Below, piece by piece: positions 29,138-36,574 of a DNA stretch of 64,000 nt; within the stretch, counting starts at the first letter, position 1, and every line of letters begins with the position of its first letter. The notes below the pieces were generated by a model. It saw only the letters and a program-made list of their open reading frames with translations. It was not told where the DNA came from and made no database searches. Position numbers and translations under genes: made by a program. The stretch is from Polyangium jinanense (GTDB taxonomy: Bacteria; Myxococcota; Polyangia; Polyangiales; Polyangiaceae), in assembly GCF_028435365.1 (NCBI RefSeq), contig NZ_JAGTJJ010000001.1:992001-1056000 (forward strand), in the 5' to 3' direction.

Positions 29138-31165
29138 TCAGCCTCCGGACCGCGCCTGCGAGCGAGCGGCCGGGTTTTCGAAGGAGAACAGCTTGTTCTT
29201 CTCCAGCTTGTACGACGCCGTCTTGCCGAAGGGCGGGTTCATGTCCTGGATCCAGTACACGTCCCCCGAGACGATCGTGTCCTCCGGGCGCCCCGTGCGC
29301 TCCGGGTAGCGGAAGATGAAGTCCCGCATCGCGTCCCGGTACGCGGAGTTCGCCGGCAGGTGGATGCGGTTGAAGTAGTCGCTCCAGATCTGGTTGTACC
29401 GGAGGCTCTGCGCCTTCGTGAGGTCGAACTCCGGCGGCTTGCCGGTGAACGGGTCGATCGAGCGGCCGTCGATGGTCTTCGCGTCGACGATGATCGTGCC
29501 GTCGTCCATCACGGGGTTCGGCGAGAACATGAACCAGCCCTGCAAGTACCGCATCTTCTGCGCGAGGACGCGCAAGGGCTCGGGGTGCGGGACCTTGATG
29601 CGGCGGTTGACGACCCAGAGCTCGACCATCGCCTGGTTCACCGCGCCCGCGAGCATCGCGACGACCGCGAGCTCGCGCAGCGTCACGACGAACCGACCGA
29701 CCTTGCGGCGAAGCGGCGAGGGCTCGGTGAGGGTCACGGGGCCCGGCGCACGCGGGACACGCAGGCCGAAGACACGCGAGACGTCACGCGTGGTGACGGC
29801 GTTCCAGATCGCGTCGACGAGGTGCGAGAGGCCAGGGACGCGGAAGAGCCAGGCCACCGTGGGCCCGAGCGGCAAGGCCGCGACGATGTCGGCGAGCGCG
29901 GCGCTTTGTTCGAGGCGCGCATGGTCCTTCGGGCGCTCCACGGCGATGCCACGCGTGAGGCCTTCCTCGGCGCGGAACGTGAGGAGCTCGTAGCGGTCGA
30001 GGCGCTTCAAGACGCGGCAGAGCCAGAGCGAGGCGCCGGACGAGGCGTCGAAGAGGACGACACGCGCGCGGTGCGTGCGGCGCATCGTGCGGGCGGCGAG
30101 GTCCCAGTCGTCGGTGGTGAAGAGCAACGTGGAGAAGACGCACATCGCCCAGGCGAAGGGGCCGAGGACGAACGTCGCGCCGAAGCCGATGTGCAGGATG
30201 CACATGAGCGCGACGGCGAGCCGGCGGGCCCAGGCGCGGCCGAGCGGCGAGGCGAGGCAGATCGGGATCGTGGCCTCGGCCATCAGGACGAACTTCGTGC
30301 CGACGATGATGAGCGCGGGCGGGACGAGGCCACGCACGGCCGCCACGATCGGCGTGACCATGCGGTCGACCCAGAGCACGTAATGAACCGCCGTGCCGTT
30401 TTTCCAGGCCGTGCCGGTCTTGTGAATGACGTTGAAGTAATAAATGGCGCAGATCTGGAGGAGGATGACGCCGGCCACGAGCGAGACGTGGGGCGTGAGC
30501 TTGCGCGGCTCGATGAGGTTCGTGCGGTCGTTGAGCTCGTCCGCGTTCGCCTCTTTGCGGCGGCGCATCGAGTCGAGCAGGGCGTCGACGGAGAAGCGGT
30601 CCCCCATCGGGAGGAACGCGGTCCACATCACGAGGAGGTTGAAAACGACGTATCCGCCATTCTCGATGAGCAGGATGCGGCCATTCATGCTGGCCACGAA
30701 GATCGCGGCGAGCACGTGGGCGATCCGCGTCTTGTAGCCGACGAGGACGCAGGTGAACGTGACGAGGAGGACCGCCCAGAGGGCCCAGAGCTCGGGGGCG
30801 GTGGAGAAGGCATTGAAGAGGGTGAACGCGCCCCAGGCCTGAGGCCGGAAGAGGTTCAGGTGCGTCGGCAGGACCCCCTTGTCGGAGTACATGTGGAGCC
30901 AGTCCGGCGTGCGCCGGAAGAGGTCCGTGACGAGGAGGAAGCCGAGCATGATCCGGGCGAAGCCGAGGGTCCGCCGGTCGATCGAGAGGTAGACGTCGCG
31001 GATGATCGTCCAGTAGCCCTGGAGGTGCCACGAGAGCCACCCGAGGCCCTTGGGCGTCTCGAAAGCGGCGCTGGGCGCAGCTTCGGAGGCCTCTTCCGGC
31101 GCTTCGTCGAGGGCTTCGGGGGCCGTGCTTGCGTCGAGGGGCGGCTGGCCTGTGGCGGAGCTCAT
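29138..31165 (-). CDS. HTTM-domain integral membrane protein with degenerate DCC1/thioredoxin-like insert
   Basis: 675 aa from ATG 31165. The acidic, Ala-rich N-terminal ~45 residues are cytoplasmic. Residues ~60-370 carry about eight membrane helices and match HTTM proteins (vitamin K-dependent carboxylase-like): R-I-M-L-G near 72, Y-S-D-K-G-V-L-P near 95, and a bundle with N-G-G near 170. Residues ~385-430 resemble a DUF393/DCC1 thiol-oxidoreductase core, but its D-x-x-C-x-x-C is replaced by D-A-S-S-G-A-S. The C-terminal ~170 residues are soluble after one more helix, with a W-F-M-F-S-P-N motif common in HTTM tails. Role unknown; HTTM proteins are linked to carboxylation or quinone-type chemistry. 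Confidence 0.75.
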   Translation of the reverse strand: MSSATGQPPLDASTAPEALDEAPEEASEAAPSAAFETPKGLGWLSWHLQGYWTIIRDVYLSIDRRTLGFARIMLGFLLVTDLFRRTPDWLHMYSDKGVLPTHLNLFRPQAWGAFTLFNAFSTAPELWALWAVLLVTFTCVLVGYKTRIAHVLAAIFVASMNGRILLIENGGYVVFNLLVMWTAFLPMGDRFSVDALLDSMRRRKEANADELNDRTNLIEPRKLTPHVSLVAGVILLQICAIYYFNVIHKTGTAWKNGTAVHYVLWVDRMVTPIVAAVRGLVPPALIIVGTKFVLMAEATIPICLASPLGRAWARRLAVALMCILHIGFGATFVLGPFAWAMCVFSTLLFTTDDWDLAARTMRRTHRARVVLFDASSGASLWLCRVLKRLDRYELLTFRAEEGLTRGIAVERPKDHARLEQSAALADIVAALPLGPTVAWLFRVPGLSHLVDAIWNAVTTRDVSRVFGLRVPRAPGPVTLTEPSPLRRKVGRFVVTLRELAVVAMLAGAVNQAMVELWVVNRRIKVPHPEPLRVLAQKMRYLQGWFMFSPNPVMDDGTIIVDAKTIDGRSIDPFTGKPPEFDLTKAQSLRYNQIWSDYFNRIHLPANSAYRDAMRDFIFRYPERTGRPEDTIVSGDVYWIQDMNPPFGKTASYKLEKNKLFSFENPAARSQARSGG

Positions 31166-31284
31166 GGGGCGTCCCCCCATTAGCGCGAATTTCGAGGCGC
31201 CGCACCCCTTCACTTCCCTTCCCTTACGCGGGAAATTTGCGTTAGGCTCGGCGCGATCCCGCGTATCGAGGGCGGGGCTATCGC

Positions 31285-31563
31285 ATGCTTACCGCTACGG
31301 AACGGAAGACCCTGGCCTGGAGTGCCTTCCTCGCAGGGGTGTTATGCCTGATCCCCGGGGAGACGCCGCGCGGGCCGAGGATATGGGACTACGCACGGCA
31401 GGTCCTGCTCGACCGGCTGCTGGAGCATCGGGCAACGCAGATCGCGTGGGTGATCGCCGCGCTGATCTTGATCCACCACGTGTGGAGATCCCGGACCGAA
31501 GCGGGGTCGACGCCGGGAGATGCCACGCCGGCCGAGGAGAGCGCTCGAACGGGCGGGGCGTAG
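31285..31563 (+). CDS. Small membrane protein, unknown
   Basis: 92 aa. Two short hydrophobic segments (residues ~9-25 and ~51-66) with a charged cytoplasmic-looking middle and a hydrophilic tail. There is no clear Shine-Dalgarno and no family recognised. It is divergent from the HTTM gene, 119 bp apart. It may be a real small gene, but evidence is limited to codon use. Confidence 0.4.
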   Translation: MLTATERKTLAWSAFLAGVLCLIPGETPRGPRIWDYARQVLLDRLLEHRATQIAWVIAALILIHHVWRSRTEAGSTPGDATPAEESARTGGA

Positions 31564-31597
31564 CAAAGCCGCTCTCCGTTGGGCCTTGACAAGTCGC

Positions 31598-31870
31598 TCA
31601 GAAGGAAAACCTGCCGGCGACCGCGGGCTCCACGCTCACGCCGGTCCACGCGAGCGTGCGGAGGAAGCGCACGCCGCAGGCGGCGACGAGGGCGAGGTGC
31701 TTCAGAGAGGGCATGAGGCCGCCGGTGGAGCGCTTGGCGTGGTCGCCGAGGACGACGTAAGAGGCTTTTACGTCGAATTGCCACGGGTGGGGATCGGCGT
31801 GGGCCGTGGCGGCGTGGAGGGACGCGGCGAGGAAGGGCGCGCAGAGCCCAATCATGACGCGGGGAATCAT
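31598..31870 (-). pseudogene. Internally deleted copy of the 182-aa exported protein
   Basis: 90-aa open frame from ATG 31870. Its first ~56 and last ~34 residues are almost identical to the intact gene at 32761-33309, but 92 residues in the middle are gone, a clean in-frame deletion. The signal peptide and the C-terminal G-R-F-S-F are preserved, so a short protein may still be exported, but a beta-barrel could not form. Its start overlaps the end of the decayed upstream fragment, as in copy B. Confidence 0.75.
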
Positions 31871-32068
31871 GGTTTGGGCTTCGGTAGAACTTCGCGGACC
31901 TTGCGGATTGCGGCGAGCCAGGCTTCCGAGGGCGGGGCGGCGCTTTGCCGGTGCGCCTCGCATACACGGCGAGGACCGCAGCGAGTGCCTCCTGTTCGGG
32001 CTCCTCGAACTTATCGATCATCCGATCGCCAACGAAATAGAGCTCGTCCGGGAGGCGAGTGGCTTCCG
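31867..32068 (-). pseudogene. 3' fragment of the 366-aa gene, frameshifted
   Basis: Encodes a remnant of the C-terminal ~65 residues of the gene at 33306-34406 (A-T-R-L-P-D-E-(L/F)-Y-F-V-G-D-R onward). A 1-bp deletion near 31930 relative to the parent throws the last ~20 codons out of frame. No 5' part is present. It is the upstream half of duplication copy A. Confidence 0.75.
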
Positions 32069-32111
32069 GCGGTGCACCCGGCGCCCAGCCATACGTCAAC
32101 AGAGTGCTCGA

Positions 32112-32411
32112 TCACTTCACGGTCTTACACGACTCGAAGGAATGCTGCTGCTGCGTGTTGCACAAAAAATCCTGATCGCGGCAGCATCCTACACACGTGA
32201 CGCTGGCCTCTCGATCGTGGCAGTCGCGATAACAATTGTCCCCCGGTACGATGCACTCCTCCCGAAACGGCGGAACGCCGCCATCGTATGCATCGTACCG
32301 GCCCTTCTTCTTTTCCCGGGGGCTACAACCTGCGAGCAGGACAAGACCCGCACTCAAGATGATGCAGGAGGGCGCCCATGCGAGCCCCACGACGCTCAGT
32401 CCCCGAGGCAT
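32112..32411 (-). CDS. Small Cys-rich lipoprotein
   Basis: 99 aa from ATG 32411. Signal with lipobox L-A-G-C (Cys29). The mature domain has eight further Cys in a C-x6-C-x3-C...C-x2-C-C...C...C arrangement, suggesting a compact disulfide or metal-binding fold. The same pattern occurs in the broken gene immediately upstream, whose 3' end overlaps this start by 16 nt, so the two are tandem paralogues. Family unknown. Confidence 0.6.
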   Translation of the reverse strand: MPRGLSVVGLAWAPSCIILSAGLVLLAGCSPREKKKGRYDAYDGGVPPFREECIVPGDNCYRDCHDREASVTCVGCCRDQDFLCNTQQQHSFESCKTVK

Positions 32412-32649
32412 GAGTAGAAGCTATAACCAGCATCCGCGTCGCACTGCGCACCATTACGGCGGCAGCACATACGACATGACAGCCCCTGGTCGGCTTTGTA
32501 ACAGCTATTGATGCACGCGTTCACCTCAGCGTGCATCAATAGCTTTGCGCGACGCCCGCATCGACCCCGAGGTCAGGATCCGTCGTGCATCCACCGACCA
32601 TCAGCATGGCAGCCAGCACGAGCATGCTCATCGCGACGGCGTACCTCAT
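32396..32649 (-). pseudogene. Cys-rich lipoprotein gene split by a frameshift at a palindrome
   Basis: A first frame starts at ATG 32649 behind an excellent GAGGAGG site and encodes a 37-aa lipoprotein signal (lipobox V-G-G-C) that stops at 32536. A second frame, 32536-32396 (46 aa), encodes a Cys-rich domain, A-C-I-N-S-C-Y...C-R-M-C-C...C...C, paralogous to the neighbouring lipoprotein. Stop and start overlap as TGATG. Joined by a one-base shift the two would make a ~85-aa lipoprotein like its neighbour. The break falls inside a perfect 16-bp inverted repeat (32503-32544). It could be a mutation, an assembly error at the hairpin, or coupled translation of two pieces. Confidence 0.6.
32503..32544. 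repeat. 16-bp perfect inverted repeat with 10-nt loop
   Basis: AGCTATTGATGCACGC and its exact complement flank GTTCACCTCA. It lies at the point where the Cys-rich lipoprotein gene changes frame. There is no T tract and the site is inside coding sequence, so a terminator role is unlikely. Confidence 0.9.
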
Positions 32650-32760
32650 CGGCCTCCTCATTCCCGTACGCTATCTCTCCGTGTTTCCACCCGTCAAGCC
32701 CGTATCCGCTTTCACCTTCGCCGCTCGTTTCCCGCTCTCCGTTGTGCCTTGACAAGTCGC

Positions 32761-33309
32761 TCAGAAGGAAAACCTGCCAGCGACCGCGGGCTCCACGCTC
32801 ACGCCGGTCCACGCGAGCGTGCGGAGGAAGCGCACGCCGCAGGCGGCGACGAGGGCGAGGTGCTTCGCGAGCGTGTAGGCAAGCCCGAGGTGAACCGCGG
32901 GGAAGAAGCCGAGATACCGCGAGCAGAGGCCCCACGCATTGCAGACGGGGACGCGGCCGAAATCGAGGTGCGCGGCGAGCTCGAAGGACAAGGGGGCGCG
33001 GGAGGGTCGATAGCCAGCGCTCAGGAGGGGGCCTCCGAGGATGCCCATCCAGGCGGAGTCGCGGAAGAGGCCGAAAGCGCCGAGATGAGCGCCGAGGCCG
33101 AGGGATACGTTTTCGCGCAGGGCAAAGGTGCGGCGGGCGGAGAGGGACGGCATGAGGCCGCCGGTCGAGCGCTGGGCGTGGTCGCCGAGGACGACGTAGG
33201 AGGCTTTTACGTCGAATTGCCACGGGGCGGGATCGGCGTGGGCCGTGGCGGCGTGGAGGGACGCGGCGAGGAAGGGCGCGCAGAGCCCAATCGTGACGCG
33301 GGGAATCAT
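32761..33309 (-). CDS. Small exported beta-barrel-like protein
   Basis: 182 aa from ATG 33309, overlapping the upstream stop (ATGA). Signal peptide 1-26 (T-A-H-A). The mature part alternates short hydrophobic beta-strand-like stretches with Gly/Pro turns and ends in Phe (G-R-F-S-F), the C-terminal signature of outer-membrane barrels. About six strands fit in this length. A shortened duplicate lies at 31598-31870. Function unknown; the operon suggests an envelope complex with the lipoproteins. Confidence 0.6.
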   Translation of the reverse strand: MIPRVTIGLCAPFLAASLHAATAHADPAPWQFDVKASYVVLGDHAQRSTGGLMPSLSARRTFALRENVSLGLGAHLGAFGLFRDSAWMGILGGPLLSAGYRPSRAPLSFELAAHLDFGRVPVCNAWGLCSRYLGFFPAVHLGLAYTLAKHLALVAACGVRFLRTLAWTGVSVEPAVAGRFSF

Positions 33310-34406
33310 GGTTTGGGCTTCGGGAGGACTTCGCGGACCTTGCGGATTGCGGCAAGCCAGGCTTCCGAGGGGCGCGGAGGCGGTTTGCCGGTGCGCCTCA
33401 CATAGACGGCAAGGACCGCAGCGAGTGTCTCCTGTTCGGGCTCCTCGAACTTATCGATCATCCGATCGCCAACGAAATAGAACTCGTCCGGGAGGCGCGT
33501 CGCGAGCACCTTCTCGTCTACGGGGATACCCTCGGTCTCGCAATACGCGCGGTAGGCAAGCTTGGCGGCGATGCCCCTGCGCGCGGGGCGAAACTCTCGC
33601 AGCCAATCTTGATCCCACTCCCGATGAATGAGGGCCCATTCCGCGTCCTCCTCGGGGACGGGGTCTTTTTTGGCCCGGCTCATGAGCGCCTTGTACTCCG
33701 CCATGAGCGCTTCCTTTTCGGCAGGATCCTCGACCCACGAAAGTTTTTTCGCGAGCTCTGCCTCACGCGCGGCGCTCGGTCCTGGCGCAATCGGGCGGAT
33801 CTTCGCCTCGGCCTCCGCCCTCCGGCGCTGCGTCCGCTCCTCCGGGCTCGTGAGCCATTTTCGCGCGGCCTCCATCACGGCCTCTCGGGATGGTGGCGGC
33901 GTCGGCTTGGGGAAATTCTTCCGGACGGCGCGAGCGGCCGCGAGCCAGGGCTCCGACGGCGGCGGCGCCGGCTGGCCGGCGCGGTTCCCATACGCGGTGA
34001 GGGCAGCCGCGAGCGTCTCGTGTTCGGGCTCGTCTTCAGGGGCTTTCCACACGTGGTAGCCGAACGCGCACCATGGTTCACGATCGATGCTGTCCCATGG
34101 TGCCGCACGGCCCTCGAAGGTGCCGCCCGTGCTTTCGAGGTATCCCTTGTACGCGCACCTCCCAGCAAAATCGCGGCGCGCCGGCTCTGGATCCCGTTTC
34201 GAACGTTCACGATGCAGGCGGGCCCACTCCGCATCCTCTTCCGGAAGGGGATCTCGATAGGCCAAGAGAACGACCTGGGCGCGCGCGTCCGCAATTGCAG
34301 CCCTCTCGGCCGGATCCTTCCGGAAAAACCACTCCTTCTGGAGCTCAGCCTCGAGCGCGGCGCACGGTCCTTTCGCGATGCTGTGAGGAGGTCCTTTCGG
34401 CTCCAC
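33306..34406 (-). CDS. Internally duplicated soluble protein, unknown
   Basis: 366 aa from GTG 34406, preceded by AAGGAGG and placed 1 nt after the stop of the upstream lipoprotein gene; the open frame upstream overlaps that gene and is rejected. The protein is two tandem copies of a ~165-residue module (residues ~10-165 and ~200-366), each with P-L/V-P-E-E-D-A-E-W-A, a Tyr-rich centre and a tail E-T-L-A-A-x-L-x-x-Y...R-P-S-E-x-W-L-A-A. Charged and helical, no signal, no known motif. Its last ~65 codons are duplicated at 31867-32068. Confidence 0.65.
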   Translation of the reverse strand: MEPKGPPHSIAKGPCAALEAELQKEWFFRKDPAERAAIADARAQVVLLAYRDPLPEEDAEWARLHRERSKRDPEPARRDFAGRCAYKGYLESTGGTFEGRAAPWDSIDREPWCAFGYHVWKAPEDEPEHETLAAALTAYGNRAGQPAPPPSEPWLAAARAVRKNFPKPTPPPSREAVMEAARKWLTSPEERTQRRRAEAEAKIRPIAPGPSAAREAELAKKLSWVEDPAEKEALMAEYKALMSRAKKDPVPEEDAEWALIHREWDQDWLREFRPARRGIAAKLAYRAYCETEGIPVDEKVLATRLPDEFYFVGDRMIDKFEEPEQETLAAVLAVYVRRTGKPPPRPSEAWLAAIRKVREVLPKPKP

Positions 34407-34407
34407 G

Positions 34408-35061
34408 TCAACCCCCTCCTTCCGGCGGCGGATCCCCTTCGGTAGCCGGATCGCTCGGGCACCCCCACCCAGGCCCGGCACCGAGCGGGCAAAGCAGGGG
34501 CACAAGCTCAGGCGCGATGAATCCCGGCGGCGGCGCGGGGAGGCTGACCAGCACGTCGATCACGTCGTCGAACGAGATCGATTCTTCCTTCCAGATCTCC
34601 TCAGGGAGTTTCTCGGGTTCGTACCGCCAATCGAAGTCGAATCGGCACTCCGCATCCTTGCCGGGGATCTGCTGCGCCATAATGTCCCCCTTCTTCTTCG
34701 ACATCTCTGTATACAGAAATTTGTCTTTGCACAAGATGAAGGTCACCGCGAGGCCGTCCGTCATGAGACACTCAATGACATCCTTGACTTCCCAGCGCTT
34801 CTCTTCCTTCCAGTCGCCCCACTGACCATCGGCATACTCGCGGCAGAAGAGGCGTCCCACCTGATCGTTGCTTGGCCTTTGCTGAAAGTAGTTGAGCCCC
34901 TTGGCGTTCAGAACCGTGCGCCGCAAGAGGACCATGTCCTCCGGCGCCATCGCGGCCAGACGGTCGCGCAGCGCCTGCCGGTCATCCGGGTCCATGATCG
35001 AACAGCTCGGGAGAACGAGGGCGAACACCCCGATCGCCACAGCGCGGAGGAGCGGGTTCAT
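34408..35061 (-). CDS. Lipoprotein, unknown
   Basis: 217 aa. Signal with lipobox L-P-S-C (Cys20). The mature protein is acidic with Trp-rich segments (W-G-D-W-K-E-E-K-R-W-E-V) and six Cys. A Pro/Gly-rich tail follows residue 170. It is the first gene of a minus-strand operon with the duplicated-module protein, the barrel-like protein and Cys-rich lipoproteins. No family recognised. Confidence 0.6.
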   Translation of the reverse strand: MNPLLRAVAIGVFALVLPSCSIMDPDDRQALRDRLAAMAPEDMVLLRRTVLNAKGLNYFQQRPSNDQVGRLFCREYADGQWGDWKEEKRWEVKDVIECLMTDGLAVTFILCKDKFLYTEMSKKKGDIMAQQIPGKDAECRFDFDWRYEPEKLPEEIWKEESISFDDVIDVLVSLPAPPPGFIAPELVPLLCPLGAGPGWGCPSDPATEGDPPPEGGG

Positions 35062-35194
35062 GCGGGCATGTTCTCACGGGTTTGACAAGGAAATCAACCC
35101 GCTCCCCCCAAGCCTCAGCCTTCCGGCGTCTGCTTCGCCTTCGCCGCGAACAATGGAGCGCGAATGGCGTCCACCATCGCGGCGGGCGGCGGCG

Positions 35195-35899
35195 TCAGCC
35201 CTGTGCGGGATCGGTTTCGAGCGCCTCGTCGCCTGCGCCCGTATCGGCGGCGGCGAGGGCCGACCTCGTGCGGACCTCGTCGAAGAAGAGGTCCTGCGTG
35301 ACTCTATCGCGAGGAAACTCGGCCACGAGGCGGCTCATCACCTCGGTGTATACGAGGAGAAACTTCTCCTTCGCCGCGTCCCTCGCCGCCCGCGCGTCCC
35401 GCGCCTTCTGCGCCGCGACCTTCCGGCTCGCGAGCGCGACCTGATATTGCTGCCTGTGCGCCGCAATGACGAGCCTCTCGGCCTCCGCCTCCGGCCAAAA
35501 TGGCGCCGCGGCGGCGAGGCGGCCTTCGAGGTCGATCATCGCCTGCACCTGCGATTCGCCGAGCAGCCTCGTGATCACGCCAGATCCCTCGGGGAAGACC
35601 ATGCCCGCGATACGCCCGCCGCTCCTGCCGTCGGCGATCTCGGCCTTCTGGAGCGAGATGCGGACGCGGCGATCGGAGACGTGGTTCTCGTATTTGACGT
35701 CGACCCGCGCGGGAAGAATGGCCTTGACGGCCTCCTCGTAAACGACTTGCGCCGCGATGAGCTCCGCCTCGCCGCACGTCATCTTCTCGGCGAGGCCGAC
35801 GAGCACGGCATTGGCGCTGAATTTACCGAGCATTCGGGCGGAGTAACGCGCAAGCTCGGAGCATTTCGAGACGGGGGTGTCACGCGTGGGCGATTGCAT
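35195..35899 (-). CDS. Hypothetical helical protein
   Basis: 234 aa from ATG 35899 with a strong AAGGAGG ribosome-binding site. No signal peptide. Residues ~125-200 are a long Ala/Lys/Arg-rich helical region likely to be coiled coil. A Cys pair near residues 13 and 42 is notable. No family recognised. It is transcribed divergently from the gene at 36575, with the 43-bp repeat array between them. Confidence 0.6.
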   Translation of the reverse strand: MQSPTRDTPVSKCSELARYSARMLGKFSANAVLVGLAEKMTCGEAELIAAQVVYEEAVKAILPARVDVKYENHVSDRRVRISLQKAEIADGRSGGRIAGMVFPEGSGVITRLLGESQVQAMIDLEGRLAAAAPFWPEAEAERLVIAAHRQQYQVALASRKVAAQKARDARAARDAAKEKFLLVYTEVMSRLVAEFPRDRVTQDLFFDEVRTRSALAAADTGAGDEALETDPAQG

Positions 35900-36054
35900 C
35901 GAGGAATCCTCCTTCCAAAAGGGGATGCGGAGTGTCGAGAAAGCGCAGGCCGCTGCGGCCGTGCGGGCCGTGAGACGTACGGAGGGTCATCTCATGCGAG
36001 GCGGATTCTTGCTTTCGACGGGGCGCGCGGGCGCAGGCGCGTCGGTGGGCTCCC

Positions 36055-36355
36055 GGCGAGCGCTGGGAGGTGTCCGCGTCGACGCAAGACCTGTCCTGCC
36101 GACGGCCGGGAGGTGTTTGCGTCGGCGCAAGACACGTCCTGCCGACGGCCGGGAGGTGTTTGCGTCGGCGCAAGACACGTCCTGTCAGGTGCAGGAAGGT
36201 GTTTGCGTCGGTGCGAGGCGCTGCCTGACGAGCCTTGCGAGGCGCTCGCGCCGGCGCAAGGCGCGCCCTGCCGAGGTCTGGAAGGTGCGCGCGCCGGCGC
36301 AAGGCGCGCCCTGCCGAGGTCTGGAAGGTGTTCGCGCCGGCGCGAGACATCCCCT
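36055..36355. repeat. Seven tandem copies of a 43-bp unit
   Basis: Exactly 301 bp = 7 x 43 bp: copies start at 36055, 36098, 36141, 36184, 36227, 36270 and 36313. Copies 2 and 3 are identical; the others vary at the edges but keep a core like GGAAGGTGTTCGCGCCGGCGC followed by AAGRC and a CCT end. The unit is not a multiple of 3, so repeats would shift frame. The array sits in the 675-bp space between divergent genes (35899 and 36575); the 155 bp before and 219 bp after it contain nothing else I can identify except a C9 run at 36482-36490. Confidence 0.92.
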
Positions 36356-36574
36356 GCACGATCGGCGTGCGTTTCGACCTCGACGTCGACCGGCACCGGG
36401 CAAGATCCCGAATACCGGCCGACGCTCTTCGAACTGCCGCCGCGAATGGCCGTAGGCAGGATCCGGGGTTCGTCCGAGTGACCCCCCCCCTGGTTCGTCG
36501 TGACCGAACCGTGCGCCGTCCCCTTGTGTTTTCCGGGCGTTCCCTGGTAGCATCAGGGTTCGTCCACGGATTCG

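Larger units (their letters stand above)
31570..32069. repeat. Diverged copy A of a segmental duplication (copy B at 32733-33503)
   Basis: About 500 bp nearly identical to 32733-33503, lacking 276 bp internally and 1 bp near 31930. Homology begins at CGCTCTCCGTT and ends within GTCCGGGAGGCG. It contains the 3' end of the 366-aa gene and a shortened version of the 182-aa gene, in the same order and strand as copy B. Confidence 0.9.

Noticed and set aside
29093..31183. A 696-codon plus-strand open frame opposite the HTTM gene
   Set aside because: Charged low-information composition, no start signals, and the minus strand encodes clear membrane helices.
32503..32544. Terminator call for the 16-bp palindrome
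   Set aside because: No T tract on either strand and it lies inside coding sequence between translated halves.
35877..36455. Open frames across the 43-bp array
   Set aside because: The unit length shifts the frame in every copy and all frames stay open only because of GC richness; no ribosome-binding site.
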